Below are positions 38,732 to 48,927 of a stretch of 64,000 bases of DNA, piece by piece. The notes under the pieces are model-generated. The model did no database searches. It was not told the origin of the DNA and was given only the letters and a program-made list of their open reading frames with translations. The first letter of the stretch is position 1. The number at the start of each line of letters is the position of its first letter. A program made the position numbers and the translations under genes. The stretch comes from Methylotenera sp. (GTDB lineage Bacteria; Pseudomonadota; Gammaproteobacteria; Burkholderiales; Methylophilaceae): assembly GCA_002928535.1 (NCBI GenBank), contig PERG01000011.1, positions 1 to 64,000 of the forward strand, given 5' to 3'.

Positions 38732-39013
38732 ATGGCTGACTTAGACCCCGATACCCCGCCACCTTTAATTGAATTTCCCTGTGCTTTTCCAATTAAGGTC
38801 ATGGGAGAAACGCATGATGCATTTTCAGTGACCATTATTGATTTGATTCAAACTATCGTACCTGGATTTAACGCCAGCCATGTTGAAATGCGCGCGAGCT
38901 CGGGCGCAAAATACATCAGCCTGACTTGTACTGTCCAGGTCGTTTCACAAGCACAGCTAGATGACATCTATCGATTATTAAGTGCACATCCATTGGTTAA
39001 GTTCACGCTTTAA
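38732..39013 (+). CDS. ybeD: DUF493 family protein (YbeD)
   Basis: A 93-aa protein with the ACT-like alpha/beta fold of DUF493. It shows LIEFPCAFPIKVMGETHDAF, then VEMRASSGAKYISLTCTVQV and the final strand HPLVKFTL. It has no known catalytic residues. It is almost always found just before lipB, as here (3 bases apart), so a link to lipoylation or envelope is possible but unproven. Confidence 0.92.
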   Translation: MADLDPDTPPPLIEFPCAFPIKVMGETHDAFSVTIIDLIQTIVPGFNASHVEMRASSGAKYISLTCTVQVVSQAQLDDIYRLLSAHPLVKFTL

Positions 39014-39016
39014 ACG

Positions 39017-39643
39017 ATGTTGTATCCATTGATCGTTAAACGATTAGGCATCACCGACTACGAAACAACCTTGCATGCCATGCAGCAATTTACAGCTACG
39101 CGCACGGCAGATACGGCCGATGAACTATGGCTCACAGAACATACGCCCGTATATACCTTAGGCCTCAATCGCAAAAATGTAAGCCTGCCGCAACGCGATG
39201 ATATTCCGCTTGTGTTAACGGATCGTGGTGGAAAAATTACCTATCATGGACCGGGTCAAATCGTTGTGTATGTATTGCTGGATTTAACGCGCCACGCTCT
39301 CAATATCCGAAGCCTGGTAAATAAATTAGAAGATTCAATTATCGCTTTACTGGCGCAGCATCAAATTACCGCTGTGGCTAAGGCAGATGCTCCCGGCGTG
39401 TATGTGAACGGGGCTAAGATCGCCTCTTTAGGGTTACGTATTAAAAATAATTGCTGTTATCATGGACTAAGTTTAAATGTAAACATGGACTTAAGCCCAT
39501 TTTCAGCAATTGATCCATGCGGTTATCGTGGCTTAGAAGTTACACAGACCCAGGACTTGGCCATGACAAGCGATTTCAATACCCTAGGTGAAATGTTAAT
39601 TAATCACCTCACCGCAAATTTAGGAATATCAAATAGCGTATGA
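39017..39643 (+). CDS. lipB: Octanoyl-(acyl-carrier-protein):protein octanoyltransferase
   Basis: LipB moves the octanoyl group from ACP to the lipoyl domains of 2-oxoacid dehydrogenases and GcvH. The 208-aa protein has [35 protein letters not shown] (the conserved RGG and HGPGQ), [16 protein letters not shown] with the catalytic Lys, and [22 protein letters not shown] with the catalytic Cys. Its stop overlaps the lipA start as ATGA. Confidence 0.96.
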   Translation: MLYPLIVKRLGITDYETTLHAMQQFTATRTADTADELWLTEHTPVYTLGLNRKNVSLPQRDDIPLVLTDRGGKITYHGPGQIVVYVLLDLTRHALNIRSLVNKLEDSIIALLAQHQITAVAKADAPGVYVNGAKIASLGLRIKNNCCYHGLSLNVNMDLSPFSAIDPCGYRGLEVTQTQDLAMTSDFNTLGEMLINHLTANLGISNSV

Positions 39644-40602
39644 CTGAAACAACGATCATTAAACCAGCATCGAAAATAGCCGGTGTGAAGGAAATCGATG
39701 CTGCGAAGACATCGCGCATACCGATCAAGATCATTCCACAGCCTATGCAACGCAAGCCGGAATGGATCCGCATGAAAGTGCCGGATTCCGCGCGGTATCA
39801 AGAAATTAAAAAAGTATTGCGCGAGAATAAGCTGCATACCGTGTGCGAAGAAGCCAGTTGCCCCAATATCGGTGAATGTTTCAGCAGTGGTACTGCCACT
39901 TTCATGATTCTGGGCGACATTTGTACGCGTCGCTGCCCATTTTGCGATGTGGCCCATGGTAAACCTCTGCCACCTGATGTAAACGAACCGGAAAACCTGG
40001 CACGTACTATTGCGCAAATGAAACTGAAATACGTCGTCATTACCTCTGTAGACCGGGATGACTTACGTGATGGTGGCGCCCAGCATTTTGTCGACTGTAT
40101 TCATGCAGTACGTGCGCATTCCCCGGATATTAAGATTGAAATACTGGTACCGGATTTCAGGGGTCGCTTGGATGTGGCATTGGAAATCCTGCGTAAAGCG
40201 CCACCGGATGTGATGAACCACAACTTGGAAACGGTGCCACGCCTATATAAACAAGCCAGGCCAGGTTCGGATTACCAAAATTCATTAACCCTGCTCAAAA
40301 CATTCAGTGAAATGTATCCGCAAGTGCCGACAAAATCCGGCCTGATGTTGGGCTTAGGTGAAACAGATGATGAGATATTGCAAGTCATGCACGACTTACG
40401 CGCGCATCAGGTAAGTATGCTGACCTTGGGCCAATATTTGCAACCCAGTGTGCATCATCTCCCGGTAATGCGATATGTCACGCCGCAAATTTTTGATGAG
40501 TTAAAACAAAAAGCCGATGCCATGGGCTTTAATAACACCGCGAGTGGCCCCATGGTAAGAAGTAGTTATCATGCGGATGCACAAGCGCACCAAGTCATAT
40601 AA
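39640..40602 (+). CDS. lipA: Lipoyl synthase
   Basis: LipA is a radical SAM enzyme that inserts two sulfurs into protein-bound octanoate. The 320-aa protein has the auxiliary cluster motif [13 protein letters not shown] (CX4CX5C), the radical SAM motif [13 protein letters not shown] (CX3CX2C), and the C-terminal RSSYHAD that carries the Ser ligand of the auxiliary cluster. All expected cysteines are present. It begins in an ATGA overlap with lipB. Confidence 0.97.
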   Translation: MTETTIIKPASKIAGVKEIDAAKTSRIPIKIIPQPMQRKPEWIRMKVPDSARYQEIKKVLRENKLHTVCEEASCPNIGECFSSGTATFMILGDICTRRCPFCDVAHGKPLPPDVNEPENLARTIAQMKLKYVVITSVDRDDLRDGGAQHFVDCIHAVRAHSPDIKIEILVPDFRGRLDVALEILRKAPPDVMNHNLETVPRLYKQARPGSDYQNSLTLLKTFSEMYPQVPTKSGLMLGLGETDDEILQVMHDLRAHQVSMLTLGQYLQPSVHHLPVMRYVTPQIFDELKQKADAMGFNNTASGPMVRSSYHADAQAHQVI

Positions 40603-40660
40603 GCACTTATATGCTCTAGTATTCGAGTGATATAGTCGCTAATACTTAAAAAAGGTAATT

Positions 40661-41956
40661 ATGGTTCCCCATCTCACCACTGCACTAAACGGTCCTCTAC
40701 TAACGTTGGAAAAACGCATGTTGAACGACATGCCGAAGATTGAGCATTGGTTCCGTTCGCAATGGTTGGAATATGCGGCGCCATTTTATGCCAGTGTCGA
40801 TTTACGTAATGCGGGCTTCAAACTAGCACCGGTGGATACCAACCTGTTCCCTGGGGGTTTTAATAATCTCAATCCAGAGTTTCTAACTCTAAGCGTACAA
40901 GCGGCTATGGTCGCTGTAGAAAAAGTCTGTCCGGAAGCGCACCGTTTAATGATTATTCCGGAAAACCACACTCGTAATACTTATTACCTGCGCAATGTGG
41001 TCGAGCTTGCTAACATCATGAAGCAGGCGGGTTTAGAAGTGCGTATTGGTTCTATTTCTCCTGAAATTACCGAACCCACAACCTTAACCACGCATGATGG
41101 CCATACATTACTACTTGAACCTGTCGTGCGCGTAGGTAATCGTATCAAGCTCATTAATCCTGAATTGGGCGATTTTGATAGTTGCGCAATTCTGCTTAAT
41201 AATGATTTGTCTGCAGGCATCCCGGACATATTGAAGGATCTTGAACAGGACTTGATTCCGCCCTTATATGCAGGCTGGAGTACGCGTCGCAAGACACAAC
41301 ATTTCTCGGCCTATAATCGCGTGGTAGAAGATTTCTCCAAGCTACTTGATATTGATCCTTGGCTGATTAACCCTTATTTCTCTACCTGTGGCCAGATTGA
41401 TTTTCATGCACGCGAAGGCGAAGAATGCCTGGCGCTCAAAGTCGATGAGCTATTAATGAAAATTCGCAGCAAATATGCGGAATATGGCATTACCCAGGAA
41501 CCTTTTGTCATTGTAAAAGCGGATGCTGGCACCTATGGCATGGGCATCATGACTGTAAAGTCGCCTGACGATGTACGTGACTTGAATCGTAAAGCGCGTA
41601 ATAAAATGTCAGTGGTTAAAGAAGGCCTGCAAGTCACGGAAGTCATTATTCAAGAAGGCGTTTATACCTTTGAAAGCATTAATGACGCTGTGGCCGAACC
41701 GGTGGTGTATATGATGGATCACTTTGTGATCGGCGGCTTTTACCGTGTACATACCAGCCGGGGAATAGATGAGAACTTGAACGCACCAGGCTCACAATTC
41801 GTTCCGCTTGCTTTTGAAAAGCCTTGCAGCATGCCTGATTGTGCGGGCCAACCCGATGCATTACCGAATCGCTTTTATGCTTATGGCGTAGTAGCGCGTT
41901 TAGCATTGCTTGCGGCTGCTATGGAGCTGCAGGAATTAGACCCCCTTAGCGACTAA
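40661..41956 (+). CDS. gshA: Glutamate-cysteine ligase
   Basis: GshA makes gamma-glutamylcysteine, the first step of glutathione synthesis. The 431-aa protein is of the shorter proteobacterial form known from Acidithiobacillus-like and betaproteobacterial genomes, not the E. coli type. Landmarks are VDTNLFPGGFNNLN, LMIIPENHTRNTYYLRNV, LYAGWSTRRKTQHFSAYNRV and the ATP-grasp-like IVKADAGTYGMGIMTVK. It is 5 bases upstream of gshB, and the pair supplies glutathione. In methylotrophs glutathione also supports formaldehyde oxidation in some species; that link is not shown here. Confidence 0.93.
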   Translation: MVPHLTTALNGPLLTLEKRMLNDMPKIEHWFRSQWLEYAAPFYASVDLRNAGFKLAPVDTNLFPGGFNNLNPEFLTLSVQAAMVAVEKVCPEAHRLMIIPENHTRNTYYLRNVVELANIMKQAGLEVRIGSISPEITEPTTLTTHDGHTLLLEPVVRVGNRIKLINPELGDFDSCAILLNNDLSAGIPDILKDLEQDLIPPLYAGWSTRRKTQHFSAYNRVVEDFSKLLDIDPWLINPYFSTCGQIDFHAREGEECLALKVDELLMKIRSKYAEYGITQEPFVIVKADAGTYGMGIMTVKSPDDVRDLNRKARNKMSVVKEGLQVTEVIIQEGVYTFESINDAVAEPVVYMMDHFVIGGFYRVHTSRGIDENLNAPGSQFVPLAFEKPCSMPDCAGQPDALPNRFYAYGVVARLALLAAAMELQELDPLSD

Positions 41957-41961
41957 TTGCG

Positions 41962-42912
41962 ATGAAATTTCTTTTTATCATTGACCCTATCGCGTCATTA
42001 AAACCGGCCAAAGATACAACCCTTGCCATCATGCGCGAGGCTCAGCGCCGTAGTCATAGTATCTATATCAGCCAGCAACATGATCTTTTTTTGCGCGGCG
42101 CCACAGCGCGTATCAAAGCTAAAAAGTTTAACTTTGTAGAAGAAAATTATATTCTGGAACCGGAAGCGGAATATGTACCTGCCGATTTTAATGCGGTAAT
42201 CATGCGTAAAGACCCCCCTTTTGACAATGAGTATCTTTACAGTACTTATTTGCTCGAAATCGCCAGGGATCAAGGCGCAAAAGTCTTTAACGATCCGACT
42301 GCAATTCGTAGCTGGAATGAGAAGTTATCCGTTACGCGCTTTCCACAATTCACACCAGAGTTTTTGGTTAGCGCTGACAATAGTTTGATTCGGGAATTTC
42401 TAGCTGAGCATCAAGATATTGTTGTTAAACCTCTGGATGGCATGGGCGGTACTAGTATTTACCGATTAGGACTTGAAGACCCTAATATCAGTGTCATTCT
42501 AGAAACCATAACTGAATTTGGTACGCGGACTATTATGGCACAACGCTATTTACCGGCGATCAAGCAAGGTGATAAACGCATTATCGTCATCGATGGAAAA
42601 CCTCTGCCTTATGCTTTAGCGCGCATACCTAAAGCAGGTGAAACGCGGGGCAATCTTGCTGCTGGCGGCACAGGTGTCGCCCAGCCATTAAGCGCGCGTG
42701 ATTGGGAAATTGCCAGTACAGTAGGCGCTGTACTAAAGACCAATGGTTTGTTTCTGGTTGGGCTTGATGTGATTGGTGATTATCTCACTGAGATCAATGT
42801 GACCAGCCCCACAGGGATGGTAGAAATTGCAAAGCAGACGTACGACTTTGCACAACCATGCAATCCTGCCAGTGTCATGATGGAAGCCCTTGAACTAAAT
42901 ATAGCTTATTAA
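41962..42912 (+). CDS. gshB: Glutathione synthetase
   Basis: GshB joins glycine to gamma-glutamylcysteine. The 316-aa ATP-grasp protein starts MKFLFIIDPIASLKPAKDTT, has VIMRKDPPFDNEYLYSTYLL, PTAIRSWNEKLSV, VVKPLDGMGGTSIYRL (the glycine-rich lid), RIIVIDGKPLPYALARIP, RGNLAAGGTGVAQPL and DVIGDYLTEINVTSPTG (metal-binding Glu and Asn). It ends the plus-strand run; the pilus operon converges on it from the other side. Confidence 0.97.
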   Translation: MKFLFIIDPIASLKPAKDTTLAIMREAQRRSHSIYISQQHDLFLRGATARIKAKKFNFVEENYILEPEAEYVPADFNAVIMRKDPPFDNEYLYSTYLLEIARDQGAKVFNDPTAIRSWNEKLSVTRFPQFTPEFLVSADNSLIREFLAEHQDIVVKPLDGMGGTSIYRLGLEDPNISVILETITEFGTRTIMAQRYLPAIKQGDKRIIVIDGKPLPYALARIPKAGETRGNLAAGGTGVAQPLSARDWEIASTVGAVLKTNGLFLVGLDVIGDYLTEINVTSPTGMVEIAKQTYDFAQPCNPASVMMEALELNIAY

Positions 42913-43006
42913 TAAAGCTATTAATACGAAGCAGCCTGTTTGTACTCAAGGCATTTGGTAGATATTTATTACCTACTTTATGAAAAGTATAATTTCATAT
43001 CCAGCT

Positions 43007-43555
43007 TTAACAAGCTCCCGCACTAGTTTTACTCACTGAGGCTCTACCTGAGCTACTGAGAGTAACCACACGCTTTTGCTCGCCTGTAGACGATGTTGCA
43101 CGGCAAAAAGTTAATGTTGCCTGCGTCACTCCAATGCCGGTTGGCTGAAAGCTTAAACTATCAATACCATTAGCTTCTGTAATTTTATAGCCTGAAGCCG
43201 TTGCCTGTTGATACTGAAGAACGGAAGCACCACTTAATATCAGCCAACCCTGTTCCCATCCTCCTGCCCCACAGCTTGTACCATTTGTGGATACACATAG
43301 AGTAACAACCGCATTGCGCTTAATCGCTTCACTACGTGCCAGGTGAGTACTTGCAATAAAATTATTAGCATAAGAACGTAATTTAGTACTAAGTAAAGCG
43401 TCATCAAAAGCCGGAAAAGCAACTGACGCTAATATAGCCATTATCGTAACAACTACCATCATTTCGATTAATGAAAAGCCTTGCTGAAATCCAGCCCCAT
43501 TTCTTTTAAAGCCCATCAAATAGAACCTCGAAAACATGGTCACTATTTTCATCAT
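43007..43555 (-). CDS. fimT: GspH/FimT-type minor pseudopilin
   Basis: A 182-aa type IV prepilin-like protein. The leader ends in FQQG, with cleavage before FSLIEMMVVVTIMAILASVA and Glu at +5. It has the GspH/FimT phrases ARSEAIKRNAVVTLC and SGRASVS near the C-terminus. Its first ATG overlaps the pilY1 stop as ATGA; a later Met may be used because the leader is long. It is the last gene of the pilus operon, which is unusual because fimT or fimU normally come first. Confidence 0.86.
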   Translation of the reverse strand: MMKIVTMFSRFYLMGFKRNGAGFQQGFSLIEMMVVVTIMAILASVAFPAFDDALLSTKLRSYANNFIASTHLARSEAIKRNAVVTLCVSTNGTSCGAGGWEQGWLILSGASVLQYQQATASGYKITEANGIDSLSFQPTGIGVTQATLTFCRATSSTGEQKRVVTLSSSGRASVSKTSAGAC

Positions 43556-46500
43556 TTCTTGATATTCCAGTAAACCCTACTTCTTGGGCGAACGACCGTT
43601 GACGCCGGTACTGGGTCCCCACCTTGTAGTGCAGAATCCGGACTCGCCCCGATAATAAAGGGTACTGTTGACCCATCATCTAGGGTTACCATGCCTGCTA
43701 CAGGAGAGGGTGGTAAACCCCCACCCGCAATCACTTGACCACGTACGGTAGCACCCACTGGCGCTGCATTTTTGTAATTAATGTTATATACATTTGCTGT
43801 ACCAAGACTGTCACATTGACCACCACTTGGCGCAGTAGGCTGGTGTGTACTAAAAGTAACGGTGCCAAATACTGTAATCGCATTGGTCACTACCTTCTCG
43901 GTTGACGCCAAGACCAAATACCAACCTTTTTTACTCGCTAAATCTGCTTGTGTTGGGGTGTCAGTAGAGGTAATCGCCAATAAGGAATTAGTACACATTA
44001 CATTCGCACCGCAATTAGTATTCTCGGATGTTAACCAAGTAGTATCTGCCGGCTTGTCTTTCACCAAATAAAAATGGTTTATTACAGCACTAGCCGAGGT
44101 ATAACTTGCCAGCGGTTTTTCACGGTCACCTGAACCAATTAATATATTATAAGTACCATTGTCATCTACAATGTCTGGTGCGAACATAAATTTCCGGTTA
44201 TTAGCTCCACTACCCCCTAAGGCTGCAACTTTCGTGATTGTCCAGCTACCTGGAGCAGTCGTACCGATCGCTGTATTAGCATCAACCCCGGAAATACGAT
44301 AAATATTCCCGCCCAAATCTGCAGCATAAGCATACTTGATTAAACCGGTAGTAGTGTCCGGAACAATGGTAAGGTCAGCAATTACACTACTATCTGTATT
44401 AAAAGTTTTTAATGCAGAACCACTTGCAGCATCCAATACATAAATCTTGGTTCCTTTACTTGAAGATGTGCAGCCACTATTTGGATCCGCATCGTGGCAT
44501 ACATCGTATCCGCCTCCCATAATCAGCATTGGTGAGTTGCCAGAACCGTAACCAGCTGACGTGATGACTTTAGGAGATGACCAGGTTTGCCCAATATCAC
44601 TAAGACTAGTGCAACCTACATCATCGCTCAAGTTGGGGCAACCGACCTTCCATTTTAGGACAGGAGTAGAAGCTGTACTGACATCAAAAGCATATACAGC
44701 GCGACCTCCACGACGCATCGTAGCGAAAATGGAAGTAGTAGTCCCTTGTTTATACGCCGTAATTGCACCGTCAAACCCATAGTCTTTCGGCAGTGGTGTT
44801 GGAGTGCCTGTCGTGTGGCCGGGGAAACTAATAGTAGTTGTGTTATCGCGATTGCGTTTAATTTTTGAGTAATATTCTGGCGGAACAAATGACCACAACT
44901 CACTCCCTGCAGCAGTTGTGCCAATGCCAGCCGTACGGTTACCATTCACAGCACGAAGAACACCATCATTACCGCCATAAAATACCACTATTTGCGGCGC
45001 AGCATCCGTACCATAATTGATTGCTACCGGCCGAGAGTGCACTACATCACCATGCACTGAGGCGCGCGTCTCGGTGAGCACCGCATTATTTCTTTCATTA
45101 TCGACATTGAGACCACGTTGCCAATTGATGAGAAGATCTCGCTCGGTAGTATCTGCCGCCCCCAGTAATGCTGTGGTGATTGCGGTATTCGTTGTTTTAA
45201 AGTCTGTTAACGTAGTACATGAAGCGGGTGAACAGGTTTTCATGTTACGAGAAGTGGGCGTAGCACTACGTAATTGATAGCCTTGAGCGCCTTTTTCTAC
45301 GATATTGCCATCAGGAGTATTGGAGTTCTCGGTATTAGCCGTCAAACAATTTCCTTGGGGACTAAATGACCAATAGGTATCTAGTACCGTGGGTGTCCAA
45401 TAACTACGCGCGCATTCTCGAATAAAACCACTATTAGAGCTAATGGCAGCCGCATTATCAGCATCTAATAATTGCAATACATTGTTACTAAAGCCCAGTT
45501 TATATTGTTTTAAATTACCATTCCATCTAGGAAATGAACTGGGGTCTGGCCTGAACATACCTACATAAATTTGGTTTAGAAAGGTACCCTGGGTGTTTAC
45601 ACTGACCGGCAAACTCACAGATGAAAACACACTATCCACAGATTGGATTTCAGAGAAAATATTGGACAATGCCTCTGAAATATCAGTGCCGCTGCTACTC
45701 ACATCAAAATATTTACCACTACTTACAGATGCCATACTTTTTAGAAGTGTAGTAAAGCCTGGCCCTTGCCCTGTGCTTACCTTATCTACATCAAGCGTAT
45801 AAGTTTTAATACCCTTATTTTTTTTCATGAACCGTGCCCATTCATCGGCCATATTATCTTGGGAGCCGCTCGGTGAAATAGGAATAACAGTTGTACTGCC
45901 GCCCGCAGCAGTTAGTGCAGCCGTAGCTTGTGCAATGTCGGATGTATTGTCTTGCGCCGCACCATTACTAATGTAGACTATGAAGTTCTTGGCACAATTC
46001 GCTACTATAGGGCTAACATAAGTAGCTCCAGCCTTAGCTGTCAAGGCATTACCAGCAAGTGCATAAATGGCCTTAGAAGAGGCTGTTCCAGACGTATTGC
46101 CTGTGTAATCTGTTTTCTGTTTATTATTACCCGCGTGTGGAGCTTTAGCGGCAAAGTAAAGGTAAGCCTCTTCCATGGCCTTGCCCACTTTACCGCCGTT
46201 CGATTTATCGCTTGTTACGTCTAGACTACTGATTAAACTGACATATTTAGCTTTGTTAGCCGTATTAAGATCGCGTATCGCAGCACGCACATACGCACCA
46301 TCATTACCCGAGTTACTGCCACCGGTCTCCGTGAACATCATCAGGCCAAGTCGAAAATTTGGAACATCGCCAGTACCAACCGGTAATGCGTTTATGGTAG
46401 ATACCAACGCAGCTATTTCGTTAGTAAAAGGTGTATTCCAGTTGGCTGTATTGTCTAAGATAATAAGGACGTTTGGAATCTCTGTAGCACTTGCTGGCGA

Positions 46501-46593
46501 TCCGATAAATAAATCAACGTCTTCTGCCATGACTGAAGTATTGACAGTCAACAAGCCAATAATCAGTAAATGTTTAAGCAGATAATTTTTCAT
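43552..46593 (-). CDS. pilY1: PilY1-like type IV pilus tip adhesin/assembly protein
   Basis: A 1013-aa exported protein with signal peptide MKNYLLKHLLIIGLLTVNTS ending near VMA. Residues ~35-320 form a von Willebrand A-like region (NVLIILDNTANWN, with the DxT/S start of a MIDAS-like site only partly kept). The C-terminal ~550 residues are the PilY1 beta-propeller, recognisable from VVFYGGNDGVLRAVNGN, ELWSFVPPEYYSKI, PKVITSAGYG and IYVLDAASG. I see no clear EF-hand-like calcium loop. PilY1 is located at the pilus tip and promotes pilus extension and adhesion. It lies between pilX and fimT. Confidence 0.92.
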   Translation of the reverse strand: MKNYLLKHLLIIGLLTVNTSVMAEDVDLFIGSPASATEIPNVLIILDNTANWNTPFTNEIAALVSTINALPVGTGDVPNFRLGLMMFTETGGSNSGNDGAYVRAAIRDLNTANKAKYVSLISSLDVTSDKSNGGKVGKAMEEAYLYFAAKAPHAGNNKQKTDYTGNTSGTASSKAIYALAGNALTAKAGATYVSPIVANCAKNFIVYISNGAAQDNTSDIAQATAALTAAGGSTTVIPISPSGSQDNMADEWARFMKKNKGIKTYTLDVDKVSTGQGPGFTTLLKSMASVSSGKYFDVSSSGTDISEALSNIFSEIQSVDSVFSSVSLPVSVNTQGTFLNQIYVGMFRPDPSSFPRWNGNLKQYKLGFSNNVLQLLDADNAAAISSNSGFIRECARSYWTPTVLDTYWSFSPQGNCLTANTENSNTPDGNIVEKGAQGYQLRSATPTSRNMKTCSPASCTTLTDFKTTNTAITTALLGAADTTERDLLINWQRGLNVDNERNNAVLTETRASVHGDVVHSRPVAINYGTDAAPQIVVFYGGNDGVLRAVNGNRTAGIGTTAAGSELWSFVPPEYYSKIKRNRDNTTTISFPGHTTGTPTPLPKDYGFDGAITAYKQGTTTSIFATMRRGGRAVYAFDVSTASTPVLKWKVGCPNLSDDVGCTSLSDIGQTWSSPKVITSAGYGSGNSPMLIMGGGYDVCHDADPNSGCTSSSKGTKIYVLDAASGSALKTFNTDSSVIADLTIVPDTTTGLIKYAYAADLGGNIYRISGVDANTAIGTTAPGSWTITKVAALGGSGANNRKFMFAPDIVDDNGTYNILIGSGDREKPLASYTSASAVINHFYLVKDKPADTTWLTSENTNCGANVMCTNSLLAITSTDTPTQADLASKKGWYLVLASTEKVVTNAITVFGTVTFSTHQPTAPSGGQCDSLGTANVYNINYKNAAPVGATVRGQVIAGGGLPPSPVAGMVTLDDGSTVPFIIGASPDSALQGGDPVPASTVVRPRSRVYWNIKK

Positions 46594-46619
46594 GATATTT
46601 CCTAATGACTTAATTCACT

Positions 46620-47117
46620 TTAAGAGCACACGGCATTTTTTTGAGCTTGCGTTAATAACACCCGTGTGCCACTACGTACTGTAGTTTTGGCACCTGTAAT
46701 AGCATCATTCACTACCGCCTCAATTTCCCATAGCGTATTCCAACTTGAGGTCGAGGTCATGGTAATTGGAAGAGTAACGCTACTGAGGTTAGCAGGCGCA
46801 TCTATTGATGACTGCACACAAACAGGTGTTGCTATAGAGACGATATAGTCTGTTGAATTGTCGTTGTTGATATCAACGTTAATCGTTTCAGCGGCAGGGC
46901 TTGTGGTAAAAGACGAGCTTATCACCTGTTCAATCGCCTTATTAGCCGCAGAAATTGCCTCATTACGCGCTTGCATATTACCCACAGATTTAAGATTAGT
47001 GTTACTGAGGGTAAAAGCAGTAGTCACCATAAGCGTAATTAGTACAAGTAAGACAAGACTGACGAACAAGGTAATACCATGCTGACTTTTTTTATAAGAA
47101 AGTATTGGTAGTCTCAT
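46620..47117 (-). CDS. pilX: PilX-like minor pilin
   Basis: A 165-aa minor pilin. The N-terminus SQHG followed by ITLFVSLVLLVLITLMVTTA fits the PilX N-terminal family, which often lacks Glu at +5, as here. It has SVGNMQARNEAISAANKAIEQVI downstream of the hydrophobic helix (around residues 45-67). The ATG overlaps the pilW stop as ATGA, and pilY1 begins 26 bases downstream. Confidence 0.88.
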   Translation of the reverse strand: MRLPILSYKKSQHGITLFVSLVLLVLITLMVTTAFTLSNTNLKSVGNMQARNEAISAANKAIEQVISSSFTTSPAAETINVDINNDNSTDYIVSIATPVCVQSSIDAPANLSSVTLPITMTSTSSWNTLWEIEAVVNDAITGAKTTVRSGTRVLLTQAQKNAVCS

Positions 47118-48358
47118 GGCGTCTCTCTTCTACCCGAAATATTATTTAAGCGCACGGTGGTAGAGAAAACATGACGTTTAAAACCATCGTTATATGGTCC
47201 TAGTACCGTGCCGCCTAAAGCATAAGTTTTAGTATCGGTATAACCAGCACTTACCTTGTCAGCACGCGCTAATACGTACAATTTAACTACTACAGTATTA
47301 GTGAGCTGTGCTGGCGTACATGGCACTGCGTCAGTACATCTTATGAATGCCCCATCTGGCCGGCCATCGCCACGATTAATCGGAGATATCAAGTTCTCTG
47401 GATCATCCCATATTAGGGCAGCACTATACAATTTAGAGGCATCTGCATTGGTAATGATATTAGTACCATTATCACTCAGGCTATCGACTCCTAGCTCAAC
47501 GTTAAAACCTTCGATACCTTCAACCAATGGCATTGCTTCTTGATGTGCAAGCGTACCCCCCACTAGATCAAACTGAGAAACCATTAAGGTTGGTATCCCA
47601 TCGCCCTCTGTGCTCGCATAATCACGAACGTAATATATATTGGAAACAAATTTACGCTTCTCAGTAATGACGGTTGAACAGTTTTTCTTGTGCAATGTGT
47701 TAAACCCTGCTGTAGTTAACACATAAGGTACAGCATCGCTCGTAAGACTAGTTACTGGGCAATTGGGCTCAGGAATAGGGCGGGGTAAAGGAAGAAAATA
47801 GCTCTGTGATGATTGAAAATAAAGTTTGCCTGCAACATCAGCCTCGCAATTAACTTCGCCCGGAAGGCAGGTTTCTGCATGACGGACCACCAAAACATCG
47901 GTGTTACTCTTTTTATTAGCAGATAAATCTGTCACGCAACCTGCACCTGATGGAGGGGTATCAGCATAAGCCTGTACTGAAATTCCAATTAGATTATTTT
48001 TATGGGTTGGTGTCCAAGTTGAGTAATTCACACATGGATTTGGTACCACTGTTGGTACATCTGCGGGCTCTACAGCAACCGTAAGGTCATCAAACTGTGG
48101 GACATACCCCCCCCAGAATCCTGCATGAATAAGGTCATCTTGCAGTAGTTGTATAGCAAAGCGGCCGCTTTCAATTTGGCTATTGGTTTTGGCCAGCTCT
48201 TCATTGGTACGGTTAATATTGAGAAACAATGCAATAAGTGTAACCAAAATGAGCAATCCAACAGCAATTGCGATCATCAATTCAATTACGCTAAACCCCT
48301 TCTGAAAAGTCTCTAGCTCATTTTTTGACTTCAAGACGTTAATACTGGAAATATTCAT
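47114..48358 (-). CDS. pilW: PilW-like minor pilin
   Basis: A 414-aa minor pilin. The leader ends in FQKG, with cleavage before FSVIELMIAIAVGLLILVTL and Glu at +5. The following region keeps the PilW phrase LLQDDLIHAGFWGGYVP. The start is ATG at 48358, overlapping the pilV stop as ATGA; the longer reading to 48403 lies inside pilV. An eight-G run in the FWGGY codons (48107-48114) would put the gene out of frame if it gained or lost a base. Function is priming and building the pilus tip complex with PilV, PilX and PilY1. Confidence 0.9.
   Translation of the reverse strand: MNISSINVLKSKNELETFQKGFSVIELMIAIAVGLLILVTLIALFLNINRTNEELAKTNSQIESGRFAIQLLQDDLIHAGFWGGYVPQFDDLTVAVEPADVPTVVPNPCVNYSTWTPTHKNNLIGISVQAYADTPPSGAGCVTDLSANKKSNTDVLVVRHAETCLPGEVNCEADVAGKLYFQSSQSYFLPLPRPIPEPNCPVTSLTSDAVPYVLTTAGFNTLHKKNCSTVITEKRKFVSNIYYVRDYASTEGDGIPTLMVSQFDLVGGTLAHQEAMPLVEGIEGFNVELGVDSLSDNGTNIITNADASKLYSAALIWDDPENLISPINRGDGRPDGAFIRCTDAVPCTPAQLTNTVVVKLYVLARADKVSAGYTDTKTYALGGTVLGPYNDGFKRHVFSTTVRLNNISGRRETP
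48107..48114 (-). repeat. Eight-G homopolymer inside pilW
   Basis: The coding strand has eight consecutive G (eight C on the plus strand) about codon 82 of pilW. I noticed no longer G or C tract elsewhere in the window. Slippage by one base would truncate PilW soon afterwards. Confidence 0.85.
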
Positions 48359-48927
48359 GTCAGTGTTGCAATACGTACAATTGTGGTTACTACACGACGA
48401 CAAAGATCATTAACACATTGTGCGCCAGCCCCTGCCGCGTTATATTGGTTTTGACCGCACGTTACACTTATTGGTGGTGCTGAAACTGGGACTAAGCCTT
48501 GCCATGCGACAGTTATCATATACTCACTACTGCCCAAACTTTCTACACAACCACGCCCACCAATCATTGCGCCCACATTATTAACCCCAGAAGTTTCAGC
48601 AGCACCTTGCAGTGCATTACACCACTCACTCACATCTCTTGCCTGTTGAGTTGAAGTCGAAGTAGGACAGGCCATTCCTGCACCAAGCGCGCTTGCGGTA
48701 ATATAATCTGCTGCTGCGTAACGATTAGCAGAAATGCGGCTAGCCATGTCATTTAACAAAATCAATGCTTGTGCGCGTTGATATGACTCCATCTCTGACA
48801 CTTGTAACCGCATTTGCAACCCCGCTAAACCTAACAAACCTATAGCAAGAATAACGATTGTGATTAGGACTTCAAGTAGAGCGCCGCCATTTTGATGTTT
48901 GGGTGATAAAAGCCGCATGATTACCAT
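48355..48927 (-). CDS. pilV: PilV-like minor pilin
   Basis: A 190-aa minor pilin. The leader ends in QNGG, with cleavage before [20 protein letters not shown] and Glu at +4/+5, and the PilV phrase [19 protein letters not shown] follows. It overlaps both neighbours: its start lies in the last bases of the pilE-like gene and its stop forms ATGA with pilW. It has several cysteines in the C-terminal half that could form disulfides. Confidence 0.9.
   Translation of the reverse strand: MVIMRLLSPKHQNGGALLEVLITIVILAIGLLGLAGLQMRLQVSEMESYQRAQALILLNDMASRISANRYAAADYITASALGAGMACPTSTSTQQARDVSEWCNALQGAAETSGVNNVGAMIGGRGCVESLGSSEYMITVAWQGLVPVSAPPISVTCGQNQYNAAGAGAQCVNDLCRRVVTTIVRIATLT

Noticed and set aside
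42898-42922. Stem ATAGCTT/AAGCTAT at the end of gshB as a terminator
   Set aside because: The stem is short and AT-rich and no T run follows on either strand.
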